From: JAVBPA01 sp031549925
GTDB taxonomy: Bacteria > Bacillota > Clostridia > Oscillospirales > CAG-272
Assembly (NCBI GenBank): GCA_031549925.1
Contig: JAVBPA010000060.1
Location: 1-24,434 of the forward strand
Reading direction: 5' to 3'
DNA: 24,434 nt
In this document: piece by piece, positions 1 through 8,031 of the stretch
Position numbering within the stretch: the stretch's first letter is position 1
Layout: each line of letters begins with the position of its first letter
Translations under genes and position numbers: made by a program
The notes under the pieces: generated by a model
What the model saw: only the letters and a program-made list of their open reading frames with translations
What the model was told of the DNA's origin: nothing
Database searches by the model: none

Positions 1-101
1 TCATTTATATTGTGCCCGTTTATCGATATAAGATAATCACCCGGCAAAATACCGGATTCTGCCGCGGCGGAACCGCTTATAACATCGAAAATTTTTACCA
101 T
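1..101 (-). CDS. DUF512/PDZ-domain protein, N-terminal fragment
   Basis: Only the first 33 codons lie in the window; the gene runs off the left edge. The start is the ATG at 101-99, preceded by an AAGGA ribosome site nine bases upstream. The visible residues begin MVKIFDVISGSAAAESG and continue with a PGD-x5-INGH stretch. This is the opening of a PDZ domain as found in the clostridial DUF512 family, large proteins with a PDZ start and a radical-SAM-like body. The biochemical role of that family is not established. It lies downstream of rpmF but is separated from it by a good terminator, so it is probably transcribed separately or only by read-through. Family assignment is from the N-terminus alone. 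Confidence 0.7.
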   Translation of the reverse strand, partial: MVKIFDVISGSAAAESGILPGDYLISINGHNIN

Positions 102-115
102 TTGGTGTTTTCCTT

Positions 116-149
116 AAAAAAACAAAAGGCGTATCTTTAAATATACGCC
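116..149 (-). terminator. Rho-independent terminator of the yceD-rpmF transcript
   Basis: Reading leftward, the stem GGCGTAT/ATACGCC (128-134 with 143-149) is followed by TTTTGTTTTTTT (127-116). A second 7-bp hairpin, GTGTCTG/CAGACAC (151-157 with 169-175), lies just ahead of it without its own T-run, so rpmF is followed by two stacked hairpins. Confidence 0.8.
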
Positions 150-214
150 CGTGTCTGAATCATATATGCAGACACAAATGCTGCAAAAATATTTAATCGG
201 TAATTTAGTTTAGT

Positions 215-403
215 TTATGCTCTGTCTTTTATCGCTATTATTTGTTTCCCGCCGTATGTTCCGCATGAGGGGCATACTCTGTGATTCAGCGTATATTCGC
301 TGCATTTGGGACATTTAACCATTCCCGGCATATCAAGTTTCCATGTGCTAGAACGTCTTTTATCTCGTCTGGCTTTCGATACTTTTCTCTTTGGTACAGC
401 CAT
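215..403 (-). CDS. rpmF: 50S ribosomal protein L32
   Basis: A 62-residue protein beginning MAVPKRKVSKARRDKRR, the typical start of L32 of the large ribosomal subunit. It is the zinc-binding form: CxxC at residues 31-34 and CxxC at 44-47 make the zinc ribbon. Length is normal for the family. The ATG at 403 is preceded by AAGGAGTG, a strong ribosome site. It lies 82 bases downstream of yceD in the same direction, the classic bacterial yceD-rpmF pairing. The two hairpins after its stop codon probably end the transcript. No C-minus (zinc-independent) paralogue is visible in the window. Confidence 0.97.
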   Translation of the reverse strand: MAVPKRKVSKARRDKRRSSTWKLDMPGMVKCPKCSEYTLNHRVCPSCGTYGGKQIIAIKDRA

Positions 404-485
404 TTTATTATTTCACTCCTTTGTTAAACCTGCCGCAAAGCCGATATATTTTTAATTTTTATTTGTTTTTGTATAGACTTTCGTT

Positions 486-1007
486 TTATTCCAATAATTT
501 CTTCAAAACTTCAAGCCTGGGATCGATTTCTTTATGATCGCATTCGCAGATTGCTTCATTTAAATTTATACCGCACTTAGGGCATAATCCGCGGCATTTT
601 TCATCACATAAAACACGCAAAGGAAAATCAAGCAGGATTTGTTCCGATACGATTAAATTAAGATCAAGCGTATTGTTTTCGACAATAATATAACTATCTA
701 CAACATTATCGGAGCATTCATCCTCAAGTGTTCCCGCAGCCGCTAAAGTTTTGTTTATTTCTGTTTTATGGATACCTTCAATTTCTTTAAGACATCGCGC
801 GCAAACGGCTTTATTCGGAGCTTCTATTTCAGCTGTCAGATTTACATAGCCGGACATATTTTTTACAATACCTTTTACTTTAATATCATAAAATACCACG
901 CCGGAAATTAAATCATCCTCCGCCGGAACACTGCATTCTAATATTAACTTATCAATTTCCCCGCTCATTACAGCGGCTATATTTATCAGAGCAGATTTTC
1001 CTTCCAA
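486..1007 (-). CDS. yceD: DUF177 (YceD) family protein
   Basis: About 173 residues. A CxxC occurs mid-protein (CARC), and a cysteine-rich C-terminal segment (CxxxCRGLCPKCG, then CECD) is typical of the DUF177/YceD family. The family is nearly always encoded just before rpmF and is implicated in large-subunit or rRNA maturation; the mechanism is not settled. Start choice: the longest frame begins with GTG at 1016, but that GTG is part of TGAGGTG, which serves as the ribosome site for a TTG at 1007 six bases further on, so I place the start there. A consensus promoter lies about 65 bases upstream. The gene is co-transcribed with rpmF. Confidence 0.88.
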   Translation of the reverse strand: MEGKSALINIAAVMSGEIDKLILECSVPAEDDLISGVVFYDIKVKGIVKNMSGYVNLTAEIEAPNKAVCARCLKEIEGIHKTEINKTLAAAGTLEDECSDNVVDSYIIVENNTLDLNLIVSEQILLDFPLRVLCDEKCRGLCPKCGINLNEAICECDHKEIDPRLEVLKKLLE

Positions 1008-1071
1008 AAGATACACCTCACAGGTTTGTTTGCAAATTATATAACAGACACAAAAAAACAGTGCAAATCAT

Positions 1072-1100
1072 ATTATAAATAAATTTATGTTTTTTGTCAA
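1072..1100 (-). promoter_or_regulatory. Consensus promoter of yceD-rpmF
   Basis: On the minus strand TTGACA (1100-1095) is followed by a 17-base spacer and TATAAT (1077-1072), a perfect housekeeping sigma-70/sigma-A promoter. Predicted start of transcription is near 1065, giving a leader of about 58 bases. Confidence 0.85.
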
Positions 1101-1135
1101 TAGTTATTGTTTAAAAATATAATAATATTAACATT

Positions 1136-1654
1136 TTATAACACAAAACGTATATTGTTTTTATTTTTCACAGGTTTACCGGGTATGCTGTCCGCGTATC
1201 CGAGAACGGCTACACCGCATATCATATGATTTTCCGGTATATTCATTTCCGATAATAATTCTCTCAAATCAGAAACATCTTCGAGCCCGAATAATTGATT
1301 TACCCAAACAGATCCTATCCCGAGCGAATGAGCCGCAAGAAATATATTTTGCAAAGCGCAGGAACAATCTTCGCGTCCGAATTTGCAATTTTTATCATTA
1401 GTAGCAAATATCAAAACATCGGGATCGTAAAAATCAAAATCATCCTGTTTGATTTCACGTGCTGTTATTTTTGCCAGTTTATCTATCATTTCTTTGTTTT
1501 GAACCACCGTGAAATTCCACGACTGTAAATTACGCGCACTCGGTGCGTATATCGCGGCTTGGGTTATAAAATCAAGATCTTCCTTCGATATTTTTTTCGC
1601 TTGAAATGAACGTATGCTTCGTCTTGTTAAAATATTTTTAATTACTTCGTTCAC
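1136..1654 (-). CDS. Nitroreductase family protein (FMN-dependent)
   Basis: A 172-residue protein of the nitroreductase fold, which uses FMN and NAD(P)H to reduce nitro, quinone or related substrates; the substrate cannot be told here. Visible family features are RRSIRSF near the N-terminus (FMN phosphate contacts), the APSARNLQSW loop around residue 40, and the late FLAAHSLGIGSVWV helix with a GYAD segment. Length suits the short clostridial subfamily. Start: a TTG at 1663 sits only two bases from the GGAGG site, too close. The GTG at 1654 gives the expected MNEVIKNILTRRSIR beginning with an 11-base spacing. It is a single gene with its own promoter, unrelated in function to yceD downstream. 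Confidence 0.85.
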   Translation of the reverse strand: MNEVIKNILTRRSIRSFQAKKISKEDLDFITQAAIYAPSARNLQSWNFTVVQNKEMIDKLAKITAREIKQDDFDFYDPDVLIFATNDKNCKFGREDCSCALQNIFLAAHSLGIGSVWVNQLFGLEDVSDLRELLSEMNIPENHMICGVAVLGYADSIPGKPVKNKNNIRFVL

Positions 1655-1697
1655 CTGGCACAAAACCTCCGTTTTATTTAAATAAATATAATTAACT

Positions 1698-1725
1698 ATT
1701 ATACATTAAACATTTATAAAATCAA
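1698..1725 (-). promoter_or_regulatory. Probable promoter of the nitroreductase gene
   Basis: On the minus strand TTGATT (1725-1720), a 16-base spacer and TATAAT (1703-1698) lie about 45 bases upstream of the start codon. The stretch 1726-1911 behind it is A/T-rich with no gene visible. Confidence 0.55.
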
Positions 1726-1911
1726 TTAATAAAGTTCAAATTTAAAATAAATAATAAATCATAAAACAACCAATTTGATAATAAATACAGCATATATAGA
1801 TAAATACATATAAAACTTATAATTAACTTGATTAAAAACTTTGTTTGCTAATTTATTTTTATATTAAAATATTATTTATTATGAATTATTTTGTTAGAAT
1901 AGCAAGATATA

Positions 1912-2958
1912 TTAATATTCCATGCCGTTATACAGTTTTATTTTACTGCGGTTTCTGTCATTAACACAATAAACAGCTTCGATTATTTCTTCTTTTCGGG
2001 CTATTATTTCATCATACGGTAAAGATAACGAAATATCCTCTATAACATACGGACCGTTTTTGAAATGTCCCAAAACAGCTCCGCAAAATTTTCCGTCTAA
2101 TAAAATATATTGCAGTATATCAAGTCCGTTTCGGTTATATTTTTCTTTAAGCCAATATTCGTTTGATTTTACGAGTACATCGTTTCTGTGCATAACATAA
2201 ACTTTTTTTTTAATAATTCCCGCATCTTCATTTAAAATTTTTTCTGATTTTTTTAAAATATAACCTTCGGAATATTCAATTATAATTTCATCTGCCAAAA
2301 GCGCTTTTATAGCTGCGTTTATATCTCTTTCAGGCAAACGGTAAAATGATTTTGCCATTTTTGAATTAAAATATACAAAGCGTTCGGCATAACGCACCAA
2401 TACTGTTTTCAAAGATTCTATACGCGAATATTTATTTAAATCGACATCGGAGAACATTTCAGAAAACATATACCATCCACGATCCCAGCCTCCGTCATAC
2501 TGATCTTCATAAATTAAAAATGCTTCTTGCAAACGATGCAGAACAGGTGTGATATCCCGAACAAGCATTCCGGTCATTTCTTTCATAACGGCAATTGTCA
2601 TCGGACCCTCGTTTTCAATTAAATCGAGAAGTAAAAGTTGATTTTTGTCCGGTTTTTCAATCGGTTTTTTATATAGTCCGGAAAACAATTCAAGCTCGTT
2701 TTGTTCTATCCAGCCAATATTACCTCCCCCGAAACGCCCTTTTATCAATATCCTTTCAAACTGACGGTTTCTGTTATATTCGATATCGTTAAAAGAAGCT
2801 CTGAAAGTCAAGCTGGGAGGATCTCCAAATCCGTTCCAATACACATTTTGCCCCGGCGAAACATCACGGTACAACAAATCATATTCTTTTTCATTTGCGG
2901 GATATGATAAAAATTGCCTTTTCATCATGAGAGATATAATTTTATTCTCGTCCTTCAT
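1912..2958 (-). CDS. AlkZ/YcaQ-like winged-helix protein, putative
   Basis: A 348-residue soluble protein. The central part has a GRFGGGNIGWIEQNELELF stretch, then a winged-helix-like segment (about residues 115-155), and later an HRxDVLVKSNEYWLKEKY region. The layout resembles the AlkZ/YcaQ (HTH_42) superfamily of DNA glycosylases that unhook interstrand crosslinks or remove bulky alkyl lesions. The catalytic Gln-x-Gln motif is not obvious, so it may be an AlkZ-related protein of other function. Start: a longer frame opens with ATG at 2994 but has no ribosome site. The ATG at 2958 (MKDENKIIS) has AAAGG seven bases upstream and is preferred. It stands alone between the nitroreductase and the hcp terminator. 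Confidence 0.5.
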   Translation of the reverse strand: MKDENKIISLMMKRQFLSYPANEKEYDLLYRDVSPGQNVYWNGFGDPPSLTFRASFNDIEYNRNRQFERILIKGRFGGGNIGWIEQNELELFSGLYKKPIEKPDKNQLLLLDLIENEGPMTIAVMKEMTGMLVRDITPVLHRLQEAFLIYEDQYDGGWDRGWYMFSEMFSDVDLNKYSRIESLKTVLVRYAERFVYFNSKMAKSFYRLPERDINAAIKALLADEIIIEYSEGYILKKSEKILNEDAGIIKKKVYVMHRNDVLVKSNEYWLKEKYNRNGLDILQYILLDGKFCGAVLGHFKNGPYVIEDISLSLPYDEIIARKEEIIEAVYCVNDRNRSKIKLYNGMEY

Positions 2959-3060
2959 AAATTTTACCTTTGCGAATATTATTAAAAGGTTCATTTGATG
3001 ATAAACCGTATTTGTCTTCCATTATATATTATCAGCACAGATATTTCAACAATATAAAAT

Positions 3061-3110
3061 AAAAAAGCGCTTTACAGGAATAATTTTATCGTTCCTGATA
3101 ATACGCTTTT
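3061..3110 (-). terminator. Terminator downstream of hcp
   Basis: A two-part stem: AAAAGCG (3063-3069) pairs with CGCTTTT (3104-3110), and CAGGAA (3075-3080) with TTCCTG (3092-3097). On the minus strand the hairpin runs straight into a T-rich tract. It lies 22 bases after the hcp stop and separates it from the AlkZ-like gene. Confidence 0.75.
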
Positions 3111-3131
3111 ATATAAACGAATAATTTAATT

Positions 3132-4730
3132 TTAACCTAAAATTGTTTTTAAATCTTCCGCAGGTGTTTTTATCGCGCTGATATTATAATTATCCACTAA
3201 ATATTTTAATATATTCGGAGAGATGAATGCGGGAAGTGTCGGACCGAGATAAATATTTTTTATTCCGAGAGCTAATAATGTAAGAAGAATACAAACCGCT
3301 TTTTGTTCGTACCAGGATAAAATTAATGTAAGAGGTAAGTCGTTAACACCGCAGTTAAACGCCTCTGCCAAAGCTGATGCGACTTTTACCGCGCTGTAGG
3401 CATCGTTGCATTGACCCATATCGAGAATACGCGGAATACCTCCTATACTTCCAATTTGTAAATCATTTATACGGTATTTGCCGCAAGCCAATGTTAAAAT
3501 TAATGTATCAGAAGGAGCTTCTTTTGCAAAATCGGTATAATAGCTTCTTCCTGATTTTGATCCGTCACATCCGCCTATAAGGAATATATGACGTAAATCA
3601 CCTTTTTTTATAGCTTCTATTACTTTATCGGCAACTGATAAAACAGTTTTATGAGCAAAACCTGTCATCATTGTTTCTCCGCCGTTTACGCCATGCTGCT
3701 GTACTTCGGATTCATATCCTCCAAGTTCTAATGCGCGTTTTATAACCGGAGTAAAATCTTTTTCATCGCCTATATGGACAAGCCCGGGGTATGATACAAC
3801 TTCGGTTGTAAAAACGCGGTCACGGTAATTGCTGAGCGGAGGCATTATACAGTTTGTCGTAAATAAAACAGGTGCGGGTATACCATTAAATTCTTTTTGC
3901 TGATTCTGCCATGCAGTTCCGAAATTTCCTTTTAAGTGATTATATTTTTTTAGATTGGGATAACCGTGGGCGGGAAGCATTTCACCATGAGTATAAATAT
4001 TTATTCCCAGTCCTTCTGTTTGTTGTAATAATAATTCAAGATCATATAAATCATGTCCGGAAATAACGATAAACGGACCTTTTTCAATTTTCATCGATAC
4101 TGTTACCGGAACAGGAGAACCGAATTTATCATTATTTGCACGGTCTAAAAGCTCCATACATTTTAGATTTACTTTTCCGAAATCCATTAATGTATTTAAT
4201 AAAAACGCTGCGTCATTTCCGTATAATTCATTTAATCCCAAAGCAAAAAAATTATTAACTTCTTCATCGTAATATCCCAATACATGAGCGTGATACGCGT
4301 AAGCAGCCATTCCCTTTAAGCCGAATAATAACAATGATTTTAATGATTTTATGTCTTCATCCGGTTCATTTGCCCATAATTCCGACATATGATAATCCGG
4401 ATATTCATTTATATCGTAATTGTATTTTTTGCATAAATTATATTTTTCTTTGCGGATTAATTCTGTATGCGTTTTAATATTTTCAGCATCAAAGTTAACA
4501 TTGGTAAGCGTCATAAACAAACCTTTAATGAAAATTAATGATTTTTCGGTATCGTTTGTTTTTTTGCCGCATATTGAAGCCAAACTGATTAATGAACCGA
4601 TTAGTTCGTCCTGTAAATTCGCCACTTCATTTGTTTTGCCGCAAATTCCGGCTTTTGCGGTACAGCATTTTTGCCCCATAGTTTGTTCGCACTGATAGCA
4701 AAACATAGATTGTTCACTTTTTTCCTTCAT
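3132..4730 (-). CDS. hcp: Hydroxylamine reductase / hybrid-cluster protein
   Basis: A 532-residue hybrid-cluster protein, a cytoplasmic anaerobic enzyme with one Fe-S cubane and one hybrid Fe-S-O cluster. It reduces hydroxylamine in vitro; in cells it is linked to nitric-oxide detoxification and protein S-nitrosation. The N-terminus carries the cubane ligands C-x2-C-x8-C-x6-C, with an extra adjacent Cys. Hybrid-cluster regions follow: SGHDLYDLELLLQQT, HGEMLPAHGYPNLKKY, FTTNCIMPP, GGCDGSKSGRSYYT and ACGKYRIND. Start: the frame stays open to 4814, but only the ATG at 4730 (MKEKSEQSMFCYQC) has a ribosome site, GGAG, eight bases upstream. It follows the ferredoxin gene by 139 bases on the same strand and faces the shared regulator, so it is probably under HcpR-type control. 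Confidence 0.95.
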   Translation of the reverse strand: MKEKSEQSMFCYQCEQTMGQKCCTAKAGICGKTNEVANLQDELIGSLISLASICGKKTNDTEKSLIFIKGLFMTLTNVNFDAENIKTHTELIRKEKYNLCKKYNYDINEYPDYHMSELWANEPDEDIKSLKSLLLFGLKGMAAYAYHAHVLGYYDEEVNNFFALGLNELYGNDAAFLLNTLMDFGKVNLKCMELLDRANNDKFGSPVPVTVSMKIEKGPFIVISGHDLYDLELLLQQTEGLGINIYTHGEMLPAHGYPNLKKYNHLKGNFGTAWQNQQKEFNGIPAPVLFTTNCIMPPLSNYRDRVFTTEVVSYPGLVHIGDEKDFTPVIKRALELGGYESEVQQHGVNGGETMMTGFAHKTVLSVADKVIEAIKKGDLRHIFLIGGCDGSKSGRSYYTDFAKEAPSDTLILTLACGKYRINDLQIGSIGGIPRILDMGQCNDAYSAVKVASALAEAFNCGVNDLPLTLILSWYEQKAVCILLTLLALGIKNIYLGPTLPAFISPNILKYLVDNYNISAIKTPAEDLKTILG

Positions 4731-4869
4731 AATCTTATCTCCGTTTTTATTTTTGTTTTTGTATTTGACTTGATAATAACAAAATTTAAACCAAACTGTA
4801 AAATTAAATAACAACCTGTATATATAGTTTTATCTGCTTTTTTTCAGTATATTTGTTCTATATTGCAAT

Positions 4870-5598
4870 TTAATTTTCCAATATTTTACCGTCGGTTGAT
4901 ATAACTGTTATTTGGAAAGGAATAATATTACCGCTATCCATTATCGCTTTTTTTACTGCGGCAACTATTCCCGCGCAGCAGGGAACTTCCATACGGACGA
5001 CCGTTATGCTTTTTATAGAATTATTTTTTAATATAGCTGTTAGTTTTTCACTGTAATCAATATCGTCAAGTTTAGGACATCCGATCAAAGTTATTCTGTT
5101 TTTTATATAATCGTTGTGAAAATTCGCATACGCGTAAGCACAGCAGTCAGCGGCGATAAGCAGATTCGCATCCTTAAAATAAGGAGCGTTAATATTTACC
5201 AGCTTTATTTGCACAGGCCACTGAGATAGTTGGCTTTCAATATTATTTTCTGTTTTTATTTCGGATTTTTTGTCAGTTTCAAAAAAATCAACAGGTTTGC
5301 GTATGATTTTTTTTGAATTAGTTCCCGGACAGCCGCAAGGAAGTTTTTCAACTTTTTCATTTGTTTTTTTATTTTCTAAAACAGATTTTTCGTCGTACTC
5401 AATGGCTTCGCGTTCTTCGAATTCAATTGCGTTTGTAGGACAAACCGGAAGACATGCTCCAAGCCCGTCGCAATAATCGTCGCGTAAAAGTTCGGCTTTA
5501 TTATCAATTAAACCGATTGCGCCTTCATGACAAGCTTTAACACACAAACCGCACCCATTGCATTTTTCTTTATTTATTTTTATTATTTTTCTAATCAT
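4870..5598 (-). CDS. frdX: Hcp-associated 4Fe-4S ferredoxin protein
   Basis: A 242-residue protein. Residues 1-60 form a two-cluster ferredoxin domain, with CNGCGLCVKACHEG and, further on, CDGLGACLPVCPTNA. A linker with CGCPG follows, then a C-terminal region with ADCCAYAYANFH, IGCPKLDD and EVPCCAGI cysteine pairs. Ferredoxins of this layout are encoded beside hcp in many Clostridia and are thought to pass electrons to Hcp (named frdX in regulon studies). Start: an upstream frame opens at 5649, but ATG 5598 has GGAGG seven bases ahead, so it is chosen. It is the first gene of the leftward module; the promoter and operator face the regulator gene. The role as electron donor is inferred from context. 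Confidence 0.82.
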   Translation of the reverse strand: MIRKIIKINKEKCNGCGLCVKACHEGAIGLIDNKAELLRDDYCDGLGACLPVCPTNAIEFEEREAIEYDEKSVLENKKTNEKVEKLPCGCPGTNSKKIIRKPVDFFETDKKSEIKTENNIESQLSQWPVQIKLVNINAPYFKDANLLIAADCCAYAYANFHNDYIKNRITLIGCPKLDDIDYSEKLTAILKNNSIKSITVVRMEVPCCAGIVAAVKKAIMDSGNIIPFQITVISTDGKILEN

Positions 5599-5628
5599 TT
5601 TCCAACCTCCTCTTGATTTCATGTTTAT

Positions 5629-5671
5629 ATTATAATACAATAAACACAATAAGTATGTTGCAAAAACAACA
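5629..5671 (-). promoter_or_regulatory. frdX-hcp promoter with CRP-shaped operator at -41.5
   Basis: The minus-strand -10 TATAAT is at 5634-5629, placing transcription start at 5622. The inverted repeat TGTTG-N6-CAACA (5656-5671, the arm spacing of a CRP site, TGTGA-N6-TCACA) is centred at 5663.5, exactly -41.5. The -35 position (CATACT) is poor, as expected of an activator-dependent promoter. A plus-strand TATAAT (5631-5636) overlaps the -10 and could serve hcpR, which would put the same palindrome at about +21 of that gene, a repressing position. Confidence 0.65.
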
Positions 5672-5685
5672 AAAAGGATAGATTT

Positions 5686-6351
5686 ATGATAAATATTAAA
5701 ATTTTAAAAAAAGTTAGGGTATTCAACGGAATCGAAGAAGAGGATCTTTATTCCATGATAAAATGTTTAAACGCGAGGGAAGTATCATATCAAAAAAATA
5801 CTTATATTTTTCACGCGGGTGATAAAATTTTTGAAGTCGGAATTGTAATAAACGGGGCCGTTCATATTACAGACGAAGATTTTTGGGGAAAGAAAACGAT
5901 AATATCGGTTATAGAAAACTATTCGCTTTTCGGAGAAGTATATAGTATGTCAGAATCAGGTATATCCCTCGTGAATGTTGTTGCCGCTTGTGATACTGAT
6001 ATTATATTTATAGATATAAACAAAATATTAAAATTGTGCAGTAATTCATGTAAATTTCATTACACAATGATAAAAAATTTATTGAGGATATTATCAGAAA
6101 GAAATTTAACGTTAATTCAAAAAATCGGATACCTTAGTAAACCTACAACTCGGGAAAAATTATTGTCATATTTATCGTTTTACGCTAAAAAGCAAGGTAA
6201 ATCTTCTTTTGATATACCTCTCAACAGAAATCAGATGGCAGAATATTTATCAATTGACCGGAGTGCGATGTCAAGAGAATTATGCAGGATGCGTGATGAA
6301 AAGATTTTATCTTTTGAAAAAAATCATTTCGAATTGTACGATAAAATTTAA
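5686..6351 (+). CDS. hcpR: Crp/Fnr-family regulator, probable HcpR
   Basis: A 221-residue transcription factor. The N-terminal cyclic-nucleotide-like beta-barrel sensor (residues 12-125) contains the FHAGDKIFEVGIVINGAVHI segment. A dimerisation helix follows, then a Crp-type winged helix-turn-helix (about 165-215) with recognition helix DRSAMSRELCRM. It lacks the N-terminal cysteine cluster of FNR, so it should not carry an FNR-type iron-sulfur cluster. Divergent placement beside frdX-hcp is the hallmark of HcpR, the Crp/Fnr regulator that activates hcp in response to nitric oxide or nitrite stress. The start at 5686 has AAAGGA seven bases upstream. The palindrome in its leader suggests autoregulation. 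Signal and ligand are inferred from the family. A weak A/T-rich hairpin at 6376-6417 may end the transcript. Confidence 0.8.
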   Translation: MINIKILKKVRVFNGIEEEDLYSMIKCLNAREVSYQKNTYIFHAGDKIFEVGIVINGAVHITDEDFWGKKTIISVIENYSLFGEVYSMSESGISLVNVVAACDTDIIFIDINKILKLCSNSCKFHYTMIKNLLRILSERNLTLIQKIGYLSKPTTREKLLSYLSFYAKKQGKSSFDIPLNRNQMAEYLSIDRSAMSRELCRMRDEKILSFEKNHFELYDKI

Positions 6352-6507
6352 AAGTTATAATAATTTGATTTTATAAAGTAATTTGATGTATAAAAAATCA
6401 TATATTCAACATTACTTATATTATAAAATTTATTTAAAATTATTATAACAATAAAAAAATTTCTAGGTTTTGTTTATTATAGCAACTAAACGTTGACATT
6501 TAAATGA

Positions 6508-6536
6508 TTGCGCTACACATGTAGATATGATATAAT
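6508..6536 (+). promoter_or_regulatory. Promoter of the MutS-like operon
   Basis: TTGCGC (6508-6513), a 17-base spacer and TATAAT (6531-6536) with an extended TG just before it. The spacer holds an inverted repeat CTACA-CA-TGTAG (6513-6524), a possible operator. The 216 bases between hcpR and the operon show nothing else of note. Confidence 0.7.
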
Positions 6537-6567
6537 TTAATAAAAATATAATCACGCGAGGTGTTTC

Positions 6568-8031
6568 ATGCCGTATTTTTCATTAATTTTTTTGGATTAT
6601 GATCCGCAGCGTAAAAAAATAGAAAAAGAAATTTATAGTGATATAAATTTGACGCGTTTATTGGGAGAAGATGTTTCTGATATTATGTCAATTCTTTGTA
6701 CTTCCGATGAAATTTACGCAAGACATGAAGTATTTCAGGCTTTGGAAAACATTGATTCGTATAATATGTTTGAAAAACTCAGAAACGAACTTGTTTCTCT
6801 TTCACAAAACTATACGGCTTTCAAAACTGCAAGAAATAAATGCGAAGAATTGCTTTTATTCAGAAGGTACGCCAAAAAATATTGTGATGTTTATGATACC
6901 GTCATGTCATTCGATAACGGATTTAAATTTATTGATATATTAAAAAATAAAATGCTTGAAATAAAAAGCATAATAGATGAAATAAGAACATCGGTTAAGG
7001 AAACAGAAAGAATTGTAGAAGAATTATCGACTTTTGAAGCACGTTTTACACCGCATTACAAAACGGTAATAAACGACAGAAAAAATGAAAATATTTATGA
7101 TTATATAAAAAAATTAATAGAAAAACTCGGATTCGATATAGGTGTACCTTTCAAACAAAAGGAAATCAGAATAAATGATGATTTATCAAATACATTGGTA
7201 AAATTTTATAGTGAACAATTTTTGGTTTTGGATCAGTTTTATAAAAATTATAAAAATAAGCTTGACGATAAATTGATTGCTGTAAAAAACGAAATTGAAT
7301 TCTATTTCACAATTAATAAATTAGCAGAAAAAGCAAAAATTAATTCGGTAAACGTATCGTATCCTCATATATCATCCTCCCGCCTTTTTTATGCTAAAAA
7401 CGCTTGCGATATAACTCTTTTTTTAAAAGACTGCAATAATATTGTAGGCAATAATATCGATTTTACAGCCGATGAAAACATATATTTTTTAACCGGTGCA
7501 AACGGCGGAGGGAAAACAACATATGTCAGAACCGTCGCTTTAAATTTATTATTAGCTGTTTCAGGCTGTCCTGTTTTTTGCGGTTATGCAGAATTTTATC
7601 CTTTTAAAAAGATTTTTTCCCATTTTCCCGCCGATGAAAAATTTGTAAACAGCGGAAGGTTGTATGAAGAAATCGAAAGGATTGATGATATACTGGATAA
7701 GGCAGACGGCGAAAGTTTTGTGTTTTTGAATGAAACATATTCCGGAACAGATGAAAAAAAAGGAACCGCGATGACTTTGGAACTGGCAGGTAAATTAAAA
7801 GCAATTTCCGCTTTCGGGTTATATGTAACGCATTTCCACGAAGTTAACAACGGCGGTTTTCCCATGCTTAATACTATAATTGATTCCGATAATGAAAATA
7901 GACGTACATTTAAGATCGTAAAAAGCTCCGATTTGAAATCATCATATGCTTATGATATTCTAAAAAAATATAACTTAACAAAAGAAGCGTTAAATATAAA
8001 ACTCATGAAAGAAAACGAGGTTATTTTTTGA
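6568..8031 (+). CDS. MutS-like ATPase A (no mismatch-binding domain)
   Basis: A 487-residue protein. The first 290 residues are mostly helical, like the MutS core/lever region, and the C-terminal 180 are a MutS-type ABC ATPase. Walker A is GANGGGKT (310-317). The Walker B strand reads FVFLNE (384-389), with Asn388 where classical MutS has Asp. A THFHE switch-like segment follows. The mismatch-reading N-terminal domain and its Phe-x-Glu motif are absent, so a role in classical mismatch repair is unlikely. The ATG has GAGG six bases upstream. It is the first gene of a four-gene operon and overlaps the next gene by four bases. It probably forms a heterodimer with MutS-like B, because MutS ATPase sites are built across dimers; this is inference. 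Confidence 0.82.
   Translation: MPYFSLIFLDYDPQRKKIEKEIYSDINLTRLLGEDVSDIMSILCTSDEIYARHEVFQALENIDSYNMFEKLRNELVSLSQNYTAFKTARNKCEELLLFRRYAKKYCDVYDTVMSFDNGFKFIDILKNKMLEIKSIIDEIRTSVKETERIVEELSTFEARFTPHYKTVINDRKNENIYDYIKKLIEKLGFDIGVPFKQKEIRINDDLSNTLVKFYSEQFLVLDQFYKNYKNKLDDKLIAVKNEIEFYFTINKLAEKAKINSVNVSYPHISSSRLFYAKNACDITLFLKDCNNIVGNNIDFTADENIYFLTGANGGGKTTYVRTVALNLLLAVSGCPVFCGYAEFYPFKKIFSHFPADEKFVNSGRLYEEIERIDDILDKADGESFVFLNETYSGTDEKKGTAMTLELAGKLKAISAFGLYVTHFHEVNNGGFPMLNTIIDSDNENRRTFKIVKSSDLKSSYAYDILKKYNLTKEALNIKLMKENEVIF

Noticed and set aside
1008..1016. GTG at 1016 as start of yceD
   Set aside because: It is part of the TGAGGTG ribosome site that serves the TTG at 1007; nothing resembling a ribosome site lies upstream of the GTG.
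2959..2994. Upstream ATG at 2994 for the AlkZ-like gene
   Set aside because: No ribosome site; the ATG at 2958 has AAAGG at the right distance.
4731..4814. 28-residue N-terminal extension of Hcp
   Set aside because: The extension is low-complexity A/T-rich sequence and contains the real GGAG ribosome site; homologous proteins begin close to MFCYQC.
4731..4869. A second HcpR operator directly upstream of hcp
   Set aside because: Only a loose TTG-N7-CAA is visible; no palindrome matching TGTTG-N6-CAACA and no convincing -10/-35 pair, so hcp is left under the frdX promoter.
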